A stretch of DNA of 64,000 bases, taken from Acanthamoeba sp. SK_2022b. Its lineage: Eukaryota > Discosea > Longamoebia > Acanthamoebidae. The stretch covers positions 234,948-298,947 of the forward strand of contig JANDJZ010000011.1 of the NCBI GenBank assembly GCA_027943245.1, given 5' to 3'. Numbering within the stretch: the stretch's first letter is position 1; every line of letters begins with the position of its first letter. A model generated the notes under the pieces. The model was not told the origin of the DNA and ran no database searches. It saw nothing but the letters and a program-made list of their open reading frames with translations. The translations under genes were made by a program, and so were the position numbers. Of this stretch, positions 1-13,776 are shown one piece after another.

Positions 1-965
1 AGCTATCCGATGCTAGAGTGCCAGCATTATGCCTGCGTGCGCCCCAACCACAACGCCGCGATCATGGTGGTCCATTTCCTCGTCGAATCCGACCCGAGTA
101 CGGCGCTGTCTCCTTCAATCACCTTACTCTTGATGCTCAATCATCGCATCAGGCGACTATTTTTGCTTGTCGGTCACCACGCCCAGCGAGTACGCAGCAG
201 CCCACAGGCATGCAGAAGAGGCACCCGTAGGACAGAGGAGCAAGAAGTGGTTTTCCTTCCGAGGCGGCGTCCGAAGGGAAAAGAAGGAAAGGCCACAACA
301 CGGGCTTTCCGTTCTCTTTCCAGTGGTCACGTGGCTGTCTTCGTCGAAACCGCAAACTTCATTCATGGCAAGCTACTACCGCGACGGCGACCTCCATTCT
401 TACGCAACTCACGCTCTCTACAGGTAAGTCTTTGAGTGAACACTCCTTGTTTGGAACTGACGGTCAGGCATTGGTGACTGTCAGAGAGAAGGATTTAGAT
501 GCAGCAAAATACGAGAAAGGTGACATCATTAGCGTTCAGATTGGCTTGCGTGACATCAAGACTGCGTCATCCACCGCGCTAGGCTGGGCAGAGTACACGC
601 CTTGGTTTCTCTTTTTGCTCGCTCTGTCTCTGACTGTTGTGCATTTGCTGGGTGATAGGGTGATCGAAACGCCAGGGCATCGTAAACATCACAATGTGCA
701 TCCGTACGTGATCTTCTACAAGAACTTCAACATGGTCCACAACCCTTTGGTGCGTCACTTCTCCTTTGTGCCAACTCCCCGCTCTTCCGTGCGCTCACAA
801 GTGCGGCAGGTGTTTACGCATGTGGAAGCGACCGAGTGGCCGCTGCGCATATGCCCGTTCTTCATGGATAAGGGCGAAAGCGTGCAGATAGTAGCACCTC
901 CGCCTGCGCAGCCCTTTCGCCCTCTTCTTCCCAACGCCTCTCCGCCAAAAACTCTCAGAAGGAAA
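1..965 (+). CDS. 3' part of unrecognised membrane-protein gene
   Basis: The gene enters from the left edge, so its start is not visible. Four exons keep one frame across short GT-AG introns: about 1-97, 153-423, 485-749 and 810-965, with stop TAA at 966-968. The 424-484 intron has a GTAAGT donor, and the 750-809 intron (60 nt, GTGCGT donor) keeps the frame whether or not it is removed. The product has a hydrophobic segment near codons of 591-655 (YTPWFLFLLALSLTVVHLL), so one membrane span is likely, followed by a Pro-rich basic tail. I do not recognise the family. The 265-330 stretch could hide a further intron, because a second frame there also reads plausibly. Confidence 0.45.
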
Positions 966-1114
966 TAAATGGTAACGGACAGATTTGGCGCCAAAACAGA
1001 GGCGCGAGTTGGAAACAACGGCGTGGGCGCGAAAGACTGGCAAAGATCTTGTGCGACGTCGTGAAGGGATTGTGCGGTTGCTCATCAGGAGGATAGAAAG
1101 GGCACTAAACAAGC

Positions 1115-3993
1115 ATGCTCCGATCAAAGCGCCTTAGAAATGAAGATGCGGCCGGTGGTGCCGTGGTGCCACCCTCACCTGCGCCTTCGGGCAACGCTCG
1201 CACATCTACGATGACTCCCCTCAGGGCCAGCTACACGCCCATGAAGCGACCAAAGAAGTACGAGATGGGCGAACAGAAGGATCTGATCGAGATCTTCCTT
1301 CGCGTGCGCCCCGTGTCGCACGGCCAAAAGAATATGCTCATCGAATCTACGCCAACCTCCATCATTGTGCCGACCAAGGTACTGAATTGGTTGCCGTAGC
1401 AGCACATCAGACCACACCTCACACCAATCACTTGAAACTTACCAATCACAAACAGGATCGGACGGAGCAGAGCACATTCTCGTTCAACGAAGTATTCACA
1501 GAAGACACAAACCAAGAGAAGGTCTTTACACGTGTAGCGCAGCCCTTAGTCACCGATTTTCTTGAGGCTGATCGCGATTGCTTCCTCTTCGCATACGGCA
1601 ACTCCAATGCAGGTCCTTTTCCTCATCGTTCTTTCTTTCAAACATTCTTTGCTTTTTGGCTCATTCTACAGTTATCGCGTTGCAGGAAAAACGTATACGA
1701 TCTACGGCCAAGATGAGGAACAGGGCATACTGCCGCGAGTGTTGCAGCAGGTCTTCGAGCAGGTCGGTCCTCTTATGCAGAACAAGAAGGCGTTTCTGCT
1801 GGTGAGCTTCGTCGAAGTCTACGGCGAGTCCTTCTACGATCTCCTCAACCAAAGGGAAAAGCTGCGGCTCAAGGAGGCCGGCGACAGCTGCTACTTTGCC
1901 GGTGCAACGGAGGCACCGGTCACGTCGGTGAACAGTGCCCTTCAGCTTGTGGAGCAGGGTCTCAAGAACAGGCAGGTGGCGGGCACCCAGCTCAATCAGG
2001 ACTCCTCGAGGTCGCATTCCCTGTTCACCATCAAGCTGGTGAGGATCAATCCGGGCTTTACGCTCGACATGGTCAAGTCCAAGGTGCCACACTGCACCAA
2101 GATCGTCAAGTTCTGCGTTGTCGATCTCGCCGGCTCCGAGCGAGCCAAGCGCACACAGAACACGGGCACCCGCCTCAAGGAGGCTGGCCACATCAACGGC
2201 GCCCTCATGACCTTCCGTAAGTGCATCGATGCCGCCCTCGCCATTCAACGCGGCTCCAACATGGTAAGTTCCCCGCAGGCCTCTTATCTTGCCTTCTCAC
2301 GTTCGCCTCACCATTGCCTTCCACATTTGCAGATTATTCCGTACCGTGAATCCAAGCTGACGCATGCTGTGCGGGACTTCTTCATCGGCCAAGCCAAGGG
2401 CCGGATGATCATCAACATCAGTCCGGCCGAAGAAGACTTCGAGGAGACGCTCCCCGTCCTGGATTTTGCCAACACGGCCAAGGAAGTGAGCACCAACATG
2501 AAGCGAGCCGGACGAGTGCCTGCCACTCCTTCCGTGCCCCGACTGCCCGCCTCTGGCGTAGAGATGGGAGAAGCCCGCGCGACGATCGAGGAGCTCACAC
2601 GCAAGCTAGAGGACCTGCACCAGCGGCTCTACGAAAAGGACGTCGAGTTGATCAACAAGGAGATGGAGGTCAGGGAGGAGTGCACCTCGGTAATGGCCAA
2701 ACGGCTGCAGGAGATGGAGGTGATGGGCCGCGAGAGCGTCGAGAGGGCCCGCTCCTTCGCCGAGGAGAAGTACGAGCAGAAAATCGCTATCCTGAGCCAG
2801 TACATTCAGTTCCAGGATCCCCAGCCACAACAGCAGCCGGCCAAGACAGCACTGGAGGAGCTCGCCGCACAGATGGATGCGAACCACTGGAAGTGCCAGT
2901 ACAAGGAGGTGCGTGAAATGACAAGCCAGCCCGCCTGTCTGTTTTAATGCCCACCTCTGCGGTCTCCACGTCGCTAATGGTCGAAAGCTTTCAGTTGGAG
3001 CAAACGCTGGCAGTTAAGGACGAGACTATCAAGTCGCTGCAGCTCCAGTTGCTAGAGACGGAGAGATACCGTAAGGAATTGGTGCGTCAGTCCTTGCTCC
3101 ACTACTCGTCGTCCCTGGTCTCTACCTGACGTGAATCACTCTCTGGCAGGAGTCTTGCAAAGCCCAGCTGGCCGAGCTGAAGAAGGGTGCCACCGCCGTT
3201 GGCACGCACTCCACGCCCAAACGAGCGTCTCCCATCCCCAAGATCGTCATCACTCCGCCCAAGGAGGACAGCGCCAGCGACCTCGATTGTGAGGAGACTC
3301 TATCGGACGACGACGCCCCCCAGCAAACCAACAAGCGGACTGCCGCCGCGAAGAGGGGAGCAGCGGTCCACGACAGCCCCTACGAAGGCAAGACCACGAA
3401 GCGGAAGAGGGACCAGCCGCAGGCGAAGAAGCACGTCGAAGACTCGTCCGATGACGAGTCCAATATGGTGGTGTCATCTGAGGACGAGAAGGAGGAGACA
3501 AGAAAGGTGAAGAAGGCGCCGAAGAAGGCGGCCAAGGCTACCGCCAAGAAAACCACCGTCGCCAAGAAGACCGCCAAGGCACCAGCGAAGAAGAAGAGAA
3601 AGAGCGAGGAAAGCGTCAGCGACGAGATGGAAGAGGAGGAGCAGGCGTCGAGCGAGGAGGAGGAGGAGGCCTCGGGACCCAAGCACAAGAATCGCGGAGG
3701 CACCCTGAGACAGAAGACCAAGAACGCCAGCAACTTCTTCAAGGAGTGCTTCACGCCGGAAAAGAGGCTCAAAAAGAAGCTCGAGGAATCTCCTCTGGTG
3801 CGTCCTGCACGCTAGAGTATGTGCACGTGATTTCGGATGTTGTGCTCACCATCTTGTGTCTTTGGTTTGTCCCTCACATTGCTCACAGAAGCACCTGGAG
3901 GACTCGTTCGATAAGGAGAACGCCCCCTCTAAGGCCAAGACGGCGACCGTGGGCAAGCGGACTCTCGGCCGACGCGTCAAGGCCGCCAACTGA
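1115..3993 (+). CDS. Kinesin-6-like motor protein
   Basis: ATP-driven microtubule motor. Seven exons (1115-1378, 1456-1612, 1686-2263, 2333-2908, 2995-3081, 3150-3797, 3889-3993) give 804 codons plus stop. The P-loop GNSNAGKT is created across the 1613-1685 intron. Switch I reads NQDSSRSHSLF, switch II VVDLAGSER, followed by IPYRESKLTHAV and a FANTAKEV end to the motor. A coiled coil follows (exons 4-5), then a long tail of alternating acidic and Lys/Ala-rich stretches resembling a nuclear or chromatin-binding tail. The form of the P-loop and of the switch regions is closest to the KIF20/KIF23 (kinesin-6) group, which acts in the central spindle and cytokinesis. That subfamily placement is by memory of the family and needs a tree. 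Start: first ATG in the frame, with a basic N-terminal extension before the motor. Confidence 0.85.
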
Positions 3994-4390
3994 TCAGCCC
4001 CGGCCCCGGTTTCCCTCCTCTGGCTCTCGCCGCGGCAAGAGGTTGGCCCTCTCGCCGCAGGCGAACAACACGTGTAGATACGCAACAAGCAGCAACGAAG
4101 AAGCGACCAATAAGGGGCCTGTGGGAGTTCTGGTGATCCCACCGGTAGCCAGTCAGCGCCCGGCTAGCGGATATGCGGTCGACGGTCGGTTGGCCGTGTG
4201 GCGGTCAGTGGGGTCACATCCCATCCCCCCCATTGGCTGGGGTAACTTAGCTAATAAATATGGCAATTTAGCTGGCCACTCACAGCCGGCCTAGCCGATC
4301 CTCGCCAGGTTGGCCTGTTGGCGAACAAACACGCTTCTCCACTTACCTGTCCACACCCAGACACCCCCACGAGCGTTGCACCACTTTACC
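3994..4390. other. Intergenic region, kinesin 3' end and promoter of next gene
   Basis: About 400 bases with no supported ORF. A CCAAT-like box (CCATTGG at about 4228) and an AATAAATATGG stretch at about 4254 lie 130-160 bases upstream of the next ATG. The latter could be a poly(A) signal of the kinesin gene or a TATA-like element of the next gene. Only position supports either reading. Confidence 0.3.
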
Positions 4391-7300
4391 ATGAGCCGGC
4401 TGATCGTGGTCCTTGTCGCCGCGGCCTTGCTAGCCAGCACCGCCTTCGCCGGACCCACGGAGCTGGTACCCGGTGAGGCCCTATCCCAATACTTCTTCCA
4501 CGCTCCCCTCGGGGAGCAGCGGCGCGACCCTGCCACCCTCGGTGAGACAGAGGATCCCGCCAATGTGGAACGCGCTACCACAAGCACCCTCGAGGAACCG
4601 GTGTACGTGCCCTTCGACGAGAGGCAGGACAGTGCGCTCAAGAGGGCCGCGGCTTTCCGCTTCGCATTTACCCACCTCTCTACTCACAAGTCGCGCTTCA
4701 TCCTGTACCCGCAATCGTTCGCCACCGCGGCAGCGCAGTTCGACCAGGGCGCCCTCATCTCAACTACCACCGATGGGTTCGACAGCTCATTTGCGTCGAT
4801 CGCTGATGACTCCAACATAGACCTGGCTAGCGCCAAAGCCCTTTACGACACCAGGTAACCACTGCGTGCCAACAGCAATGCTGGCGCTTGACCGACTAAT
4901 TCGGGCTGTGCGTCGCGGTTGATCAAGCATTGCGATTCTGACGATCGAGGGCCTGTACAATGGCATGATTCGACCGCTTACCTATGAGGCTTTCGACTAC
5001 TGCGCCCCGCTCTACAACTACCTCACCACCAAATACGCGCAGTGCTGGCGATCAGCCGACTACTGGGCGTACCTTGCCTCTGACTCGGGGCATGAGGCAA
5101 CAAGCGTGGTCTACGTCGACGAGAACGACCTCAAGACCGGCAAGTTGCTGATGTCTGATGGCTTTCCGCGGTTCGGAGCGCTGATTGTGCCTGACATCTA
5201 CGCCGGCGCCGATGCTACCATCGCCTCGTTCCTCGGCTCTTCTGGACGCGCACAGCTGCAGGCCTACCTCGACCAGGGTGGCCTCGTGTTCAGTTCGGGC
5301 AAAGGGGCCCTGCTACTGCAGACTCTCGGTCTCGTTCCCGCCGGCACGCTCGACACCGGCAACACTCTCGTCCCCAAGCCTGGCCAGCTATCAGCCTCCG
5401 TCTCCGGCTGCGGACTGGTGGCAGCGGGCGCCGATGCCGAGACCGAGTGGGCCCAACGTGCGCTATGCTTCTCGCCCACTTCCAACGGCAGTGCGACAGT
5501 GGCCTCGCTGCAGTCGGCGCCGGTTGTCAGCAACGTGGGGGCGTTCACGGTGGTGTCACAGTGGAACGGCACTGAGTTGCGTATTAAGAACGCGGCTGGT
5601 GCGGTGAGCAACGCCAACCCCGATGCGATATACCCGCACATCATGTGGCAACCGGTGGGCAAGGGCCAGCTGGTGCTGCACCTAGGCAATCCGGTCCTCG
5701 AGGAATCTTCCTTCGGCTGGTTCTTCGACGCCCTCTTCCTGGCCATGAGTCAGCCCATCATCATCGACACGGAGATCGTGTCCGGACTGACGTCAATTCC
5801 GGTCTTTGAGCAGTTGGCCCTCGCAGTCAAGGCAGACCTCAAGAACCTGTTCAATGATCCCCTGAACAACGTCTCCTTCGTGATCTGGATCGCCTCTGGC
5901 CTTCGTGTGCGTAACTTCCATTAATGGTTAATTGTTTTCTGAGTGATTTTCTTCAATCTCACTCAAGCAACTCTGCGCACCACCACAGTTGGAAACCCCT
6001 TTGCCGGCTGGATGCTCGGTGGTGTACAACTCCCAGCGCACGGCGCCGGGTGCGGCACTCAATGCCTCGTACCATCTAGATTGCTCGCCCTCGGGCGGTC
6101 AGCTGGCGGCGTTTGGGGTGGTGTCGGCCACCGTCAACCTGTTCATCCAGGACGTCTCCATCACCCAGAGGGGCACCGGCATCCCGCTGGTGTATCCGCA
6201 AGTCAACTACACTGTGGCATCGCGGGGCGACGCGCCGGTGTTTGTGGACTGGGGTCCAGTCACCGTTGACGCCTACGAAGCCGCGCTGGTACCCCCCCCA
6301 ACTTTCTCTCCCTCATAGCCCCCTGTCACAAGCCCAAGGCGATCCACTAAACCGCCTTTTCGTCACGATGGCAGATTCGGTGCGACATGAACGCGGACCC
6401 TCTTGGATTCTATCCTCGTAGGATTCCTCTCTTGACTGCACAACAATGTGTCGGGTAGCTTGTCTTGACTCCCTTCTTTGCATATTGCAGTGAGCGGCTC
6501 CGGAATCTACGTAGACAACGTGCTGACAGCCGAGAACAAGGCCAACACTAACGCGCTCGACGTCACTTTCATCAGCTACGTGCCTCTTATCTCGCCGCTG
6601 GTCGACATCAGCAATCAGGCCGCGGTACTCTCGGGTGGCTTTGGAGCTCAGTGGTCTTTGCAGCTGACCTTGCGTCACATGCATGGCGCAGGTGGCAACT
6701 CTGGCGACGTTCGACTGGCAGTACTACGACCAAGTGGTCAACCACGTGGCTAACTACTCGTATCCCTTTGTCAGCCTCGATCCGCGCGACTACGACTACC
6801 TCGACTACGCACTGCTTCTCGAGCGTGCTGCGCTACTCGCCGCCGATTGGGACATCCCCGTGAAGAACAACAAGACCGTCCGCGACCCGAACCTGTTCGG
6901 TGCTCTGCCCTCCACTTCGGGCAACGTCTCTGACATTGCCAACTCGGGCTACGCCAGCAACGCTCCGACGAGCACCCAGTTCGTGACCAATCAGGCTTTC
7001 TTATCCGACGCCGACTCCTTCTACGGGCTGGGTGTGCCCCGCATGCTGGCCTTCCTGGAGCTGTCCGACCCTACGGCCTTCGCAGCCTACAATGTTTCGG
7101 GGTCGTGGCCCGCCGGCAGCCCGGCTGCGGCCATGCTCAACCAGGCCCGCACTGCGTTGCGCAAGAACATTGCGTTCGCCCGGTCCGATGTCTACTACTA
7201 CAAGAACCGCGAAGGCCTCCCACTTCCCGAAGGCCTCACTTATGACAGCACCTTCTCGCTCGACCAGTATGTGGCCTCCTCCGACACCTGCGTACGTTGT

Positions 7301-10300
7301 CCGACCTCCAGTCCTCCGAAGAGATAATGATTACTGTGTTTGGCTGCTGACACGTTTGGACAAGCAGGGCGCGGAGACAGCCAGTAAGCTTGTGCCCAGT
7401 CACTTTGGCCGCGATCCTGGCGCCCTCCCGCCGGCCTTCCCGCGAGGCTATCGCGGTGCCGAGTGGCAGAACGAGCTGCTCCTCAACTGCAATAGGCGCA
7501 ACGGCAGAATGTCCCTTGACTCTCTCTCAAGCTATCAGGGACCCATTCGCAAGGTTCACTACACTGTTCCCTTCACCGACAACTCGTACGCCTCAATCCA
7601 TTCGTAATGAGCTTTAGTCACTTGATTGATTGGCTCTCAATCGGCGACAGGATCACATCGGGAGATGACGTGATGGGATTTATCAAGGACACGAGCGTCA
7701 CTCTGCAGACGGAGTGGTACTATTCGCCCAAGACCGCTGAGGGCGAGGCGCGCTTCGGCGAATACAAAGACGTGCGCATAGTGCCCCTGTGGTACGCTAC
7801 ATTCGAGCTCAACCCCAACACGACACGCAAAGGTACGCCTCATCCCATCTCCTCATCTTCGCATTCCTGCCTCACAGCAGCCCAACGATTTGACCTTTTA
7901 TTTCGCAGGTGGCATCTTCACGTTCACACTTCCATCAGGCGCTGCTTGGACAGCCGCTGATGATCCAGTGGGCAACAACTACATCAGCTACGGCGCTGAT
8001 CAGGTCTGTAGAGGCCCACGGGCCGGTTGTCTGATAATTGCAAACTATTGTATTAGCTATATATGCTCACGCTGTGTTCATTCCCCGCGCTCAGGTGGCG
8101 ATAACGTCGACGACCTATGATGCGACCACCAGGGTCATCACGACCTACTTCAAGAGGGGTAACATGCCCAACGAAGCCTATGGAAAGAATAGCCAGATGA
8201 CGGTCACTCTGGAACGCCTGCGCGGCTCGTTGTCGAGCGGGATTCCCTTCGGCCTTCAGGAGCTGGTCTACGATTTCTCTGTCGACAGTCCCCATGAGAC
8301 ATACCACACTCAGACTCCTGTACTTGTCTTGGCCTCCTCCATGATACTCAGATTATGTGCATGCCATCTGACATAATGACGCGCCTGCAGAGCGCATCTT
8401 CGGTGACGTTCAGTCAGATCATGGCCTTCTCGCTCCCTGCACTGCGTCTTGAGTACAAGCTGGAACGCGGTGCGGGCAAGAACGAAAGCTTTGCCCTGCC
8501 CTATGAGTCGTTTGAACCTTTCAGTACGTGTTTCACCCTCCTCCGGCGTGCTCGAAACTTGCTGGCTGACAGCTGTGGGTCTACGCGCATTAGTGCGCAA
8601 TGGGATGTACTTCCAGGAGCTGCGCGCTCATCAGACCGTGTGGGGCAGCGCCGAGATTCACCCCGACCACGGCGATCCCGGACTCGTCACTACCAACGGC
8701 GCCTTCTCCCTCCTTGCCAGTCTCGGCATCTCCTCCATTCCCTTCCGCGAGTATCTGGTATGGAGCCATCCCCAACAAACATCTCGGCTTCACAAATAGC
8801 TGACTTATGGACCGGGTCTATCAAACAATCAGACCACCGGCGCCGGGCAGCTGATTCCCTTGGCTGCCGAGACTTCCCGCGTGGAGTGGACCGATATCTG
8901 GGACCGGCCGTGGGCACAGCCCGTGCGCTCGACCTTTGTCGATGCCGCACCGATCCCCGGCCCGCTGCGCAACTTCCAGATGACGACCACCTACGAGCTG
9001 CTCGACCCGACCACGGGCGCACGTTCCCTCCAGTGGCAATCGGACCAGGACCTGGTCGTGCGCGCCCAGGTCAAGGTGCTAAACAACTACGAGAAGTGGT
9101 TTGAGCACACAGACTGCCACGACAATCAGGTCTTGCAGCTCGGCAAGTCCTTCTCCGCGGTCGTCTACGGCGACACCACAATCAACAACAACGTCACCGA
9201 CTTGACTTCGAAGACTCAGGTACGCTCTTTTCTCGCTCTCTTTCTCGTTGCTTACTGAGCTCTGATGGGGCTTGCCTCTCCACAGTGGATCAACTATGGC
9301 CACAAGTCAGGATATGGTGTGTGCTTGCAAGATGGCACGGTGACTCTCAGCGGCGCTTCCGTCAGCGCGGCCCAGCGTCAGGCCATCCAAGACGTTCAGA
9401 TATGCTCGGAATCTAAACCGTACGGAAGCACTAAATTATCATGCACATCTTCCTCTCATCTTTCTTTAACTTGGGGGCTTAACAGGCTAAGCCAGTGCAA
9501 GAACTTGACGGCGGGACTGCCCATGCTCAAGGCGCGCCCGGCATCGGTTTTATCGCCTACGGGCAGCGGATGGAATTACGCCACGCAGGTGGCCAATCAC
9601 TGGCCGGCCGGCTACATCTTGGAAGACATGTGGGACTTCTCCCATACAGACTACTGGGACTCTCAGTTCGGCAAGGGGTATCCTTGGCATTTCGACAACC
9701 CTCTTCCCAGCGCAGACGCGCACAATGCGAAGCCTTACAACCTCATCGCCTTCTCGATCTTCAAGGTACTAAGTCTTGGCTCTGTGAACGCGGTGAATAG
9801 TGCTCATCTCTTCGTCATCACAGGGCGTGGGCTACCAGGTCTCCTACTCGAGCAACCAGACGCACACCAATTTCCCTGGCAAAATGTATGTTCTCTTGCT
9901 CATGGCTTTGGTTCACCGGCAGAGCACAAACTTTCAGCAAGTGTATATGGCTCAAACGTGCCTCCTTTACGATAGGGGCTGGTGGAGCGATCAGCTGCAG
10001 AATAAGGACGACACGCTGGTGGCCGGTCAGCCCAAGGCCCTAAACGTGTCCGTTGGCGCCGAGGAGCAGGTCATCGCTTGGATCGACCTCGATAAGATCA
10101 CCAATCCGTCAGACCTTGCCGCCCAGGTCAAGTCCAACATCTACGTCTGCGAATTCAATCGCCAACGCGTACAAGTAAGTTCCGCTGGTTATTGGCGTGG
10201 CGCGTTCCCAAGTTGAGTTTCTAATTCCGCCGATCAACGTTTCAGGTTGACCCTCTGAACTCGCGCCATGCCTATCTGACCAACGTGGTCCGTAACAACA

Positions 10301-13300
10301 TCGTGCCTGTCGACCCGACGCTGTCGGCGAGCGATCCGCGCCTCTCCAGCTACGACTGCAAGTCGCCGGGTTACTCGCCGTCCAATATTTCACAGTTTAA
10401 CAACTACCTCCCAACCGACTCGGCGCGCGACTGGCTCTACTTCGCGGCCAACCTGCGCGGCGGGGCCAAGGAAGATGTCAATGTGCTCTACTCGCTGCAG
10501 CCCATGGACGACAGCCACCGTGAGGGCATCACCCCAGTCGTAGATGGCGGCCGCTTCACCTACTGGAATCCCAGCCTCGGTCCCAACGCCTTCTCCGACG
10601 TCGACAACCCGGTTTCCACCGTGCTCGCCATGCGTACCGACCTTGAGGTCACTAACGCCGTCTTCCCGACGTCGCTGTCGACCTTCAACGCCACGGTCAT
10701 CCAGCTGCTCGACCTGTCTGACCCGGACGAGATCGACCGTTCATGGACCTCGTCAGTCTACTACAACAGCCACGGCTTTGGTGACGCGCAGGTGTCCGTG
10801 TACGTGGGCGGCTACAAGGGCACAGAGGCAATTGTTAGCCCGGGAGGCACCACCTACGTGAAGGTGACCTTTGCAAACAACGCCGGCTTTAACTGGAACC
10901 TGCTGGTCGGAGCCATCGACTTTGTGTATGAGGGCTCAGCGCCCATCAGCGCCAACGATCTGCTCTACCGCTACAAACACGCCATTCAAGCGCCCATCTC
11001 CTTCAACTTCATGGACGTCACGGTCTGTCCCTACTCTCTACCCACGTTTAGCTTGGACTGGACCACATTGCGTTAACTCACCAAGGGTATGCCCAGATCC
11101 CAGCCGAGTACCGGCCGTACATCAGCATCAAGCCATCCAAACACAACATCGATACGGCTCCCTTGCAGGTTCGTTTGGAGAAGCACCACCACCCCTTCCT
11201 CATCTTACCGTGTGTATGCCTCTACGGACGTGACTGAACGGTTTTGTACTCCGCACACCACAGTTTGATTTCCAGTCAATCAACGTGGCCACCATTCGCG
11301 ATGGGTTCAAAGGCGACTACTACTACCAGCTCACCGTGGCCAACAACATTCCAGATAGTCTGAGAGGCAAGCTCATCGCTCTCAATGTGACCCTCAAACC
11401 GCAGTTTTTCGACAGGCTGCCTGGCCCCACCGATCCCACCGTACGGGCCGTCTTATCTCCCACCCCGCGCTCTATCTCATGCTGACAACGCAACGCAACG
11501 CAACAGCGCATCCACAACTACCAGCTGTCGGTTCCCTCGATCATGTTCGGCGTCCCGCTGGCCGCAGCGTCCCAGTGGCCTGACCAAGTCTTTTGGACTA
11601 GCGGATTTGCGCACAACCTGCAGTTCACCCACACGATCAACTCCGACTTCAAGGTCAAGGGAGTGTACTCGGTCAACGCTTCCGACGTCAACGAGCTGGC
11701 CCTCGTGGCCTCTGAACAAGACAACCGGGAGCAGGCTCTCGAAGACTTCTGGCAGGGCCTTAAGGTCAAGGGCCTCACCTCGGTTCCCTTCAGCATCTCC
11801 AACGCCGGCTCCCAAACAGTTGTACAGCTCCCATTCCTATTTACGCAGTGCGTCCTATGTGACGCGAGTTCTGAAAGACTGGCTTGCGCAGGTGACCTAT
11901 CGCTTGACCGTGCTGGGCTCCAAGTTCCCGTTCCCACGCACAGCCGGTCCTGATCTGGCACAGGTCTACCTGCTTGTGCGCACGCTGGCGCCTCAGCTGC
12001 CCTACGGCTGGAATGCCGCTTCCTACGGCGCGGTTGCCACTTTCCAGGATGAGGTCGGCAAGCAGAAGCAGGCCAAGGCGACCAACACTCTGTACGTGCG
12101 CGCCTCCGGTCCCTGGATCGACATCTCTTACAACGGCAGCGTCGTCACGCCCGAGGGCATCGTAGTCTACAACCAACAACTCTACCAGTCCAACAGCGGC
12201 GTCGCTAAGGTGCGCGTCGCGATCAAGCCACGCAATCAACACTATTTACTAATCACATACATACGGCAGGTGGACGTGACAGCAACCAACAGTGGAAGCG
12301 ACGTGGCATTTGATACGGATATAGTCCTGCTTCTGCCCACGAAGACGTACCTCGTGCAGGACAGTCTCGAATACGACGCCACGGTCACGCCAGACTCGAC
12401 CGTCGTCTCGGGCGGGTCGCGCGTGATCATTCGCACTGGCACCACTCTGGCGCCTGGCGAGTTCTTCACCGTGGGCGTGAGCATCCGCTTCGAGGGCGCA
12501 CCGGCGCGCCTTTCCAACAAGCGGGCCACGTCGAGCAACCGCACGGTGATTTCCAACTCGGGCGCCAATCTGGCCCTCACGGCCGACACGGACGCGGCTA
12601 AGTTCTCTGCGCTCGAGTACAACCCGTACCAGATCGGCCTTACAGTGGACGCCTCCTATGGCGCCACGCTGAGCGGAACCGAGCAGGGTGGCCTTGCCAA
12701 GTTGAACGTGAGCTACAGCGGAGTAGTTCTTCCCGTGGAGTATGTATGGTACCGCCGTAATACCAGCGAGGAGTCGGCACCTTTTGCCGAGTTTGCTCGC
12801 ACCAACTCCACGGTCCTGGCCAATGACATCGATGGCCTCTATCCTGTTGGTAAAAATGCCCTCCCTTGCTCTCCCCGGTGCGCGCGCGGTGTACTGATGG
12901 CCGATCGGCACCAATAGAGTATAAGGTGGCGATCGTCTACACTGCCGCTACGGGAGACCAGGCTGTTACGCAAACGAATGTCGTTCAGTTTGATGACAGC
13001 GACGACCATGGCGCCCTGTTCTGGTTCCTCGTCGTAGGTCTTCCGCTGATCTGCACCTGCCTAGCCCTCACCGCCCTCGCCCTCCTCATCTTGGCCGCTG
13101 CCATCATTCGCCGTGCGTTGACCCCACTCTCCCAACAACACGAACTCTCGTTTGACTGACGGGTGTATATGGTGGGACCGGCAGGGCACCGCAATCGGGA
13201 GCATCTGAATGGTTACGATGCTGAAGCCACTCGCGATGCCGACGTTTCGGTGGACGCCGCGACTGCCGGTGCTGGCGGGGCGGCAGCCAAGGCGCCCCGC

Positions 13301-13687
13301 AGGAGCTTCTTCGGGCTAGGTCCGGTCATTGTGCCTGACTCCGATTCTCACACTCCCTCCAAGGGGCGCTGGGTAGTCGACATGGACTATCTCTTCACCG
13401 GTACTGCCCGTCAACAGTCACTTCGCATGTGTCGAGGTTGTGGTACCGCTTCCTCCATTAGCTGACCTCTTACCCTCCAACTCTTAGGTGCGCGGAGGGT
13501 TGTGGTAAAGGACGGCAATCCAACGTCCAACAAGCCGCCAGAGGATTGGGTCAATCCAGACGACAACAGTGCTGACGAAATGGACGACCTCTCCGGCGGC
13601 CGAGCTGCTGGTGGAGCTTCAGGGGACACGGACGGCAGACGTCAGCCCAAACCTGGCTTCCTTCGCCGCATCTTCCGGTGCTTCTGA
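4391..13687 (+). CDS. Giant secreted-domain single-pass membrane protein
   Basis: Starts with a clear signal peptide (MSRLIVVLVAAALLASTAFA). Frame is kept across many short introns, for example 4855-4927, 5907-5967, 13113-13184 and 13401-13487. My estimate is well over 2,000 residues. The long luminal or extracellular part is rich in Asn, Ser, Thr and Tyr with many N-x-S/T sites and repeating beta-rich segments. Around 5100-5350 a stretch (GKLLMSDGFPRFGALIVPDI) resembles a class-I glutamine amidotransferase-like or ThuA-like fold, but I see no certain catalytic triad. A strong membrane span lies at about 13012-13112 (FWFLVVGLPLICTCLALTA). It is followed by a roughly 130-residue basic/acidic cytoplasmic tail encoded by the last three exons. 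The stop is TGA at 13685. The family is not recognised; a surface or phagosomal protein is only a guess. Confidence 0.7.
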
Positions 13688-13776
13688 TGGGCCCAAACTC
13701 ATTATTGACTTTGTGCCTGTTGGGGCTAGTGTCTGTATTGTAGAACTGCTGGAATGCAGCCTTCGCGCAAACACGT

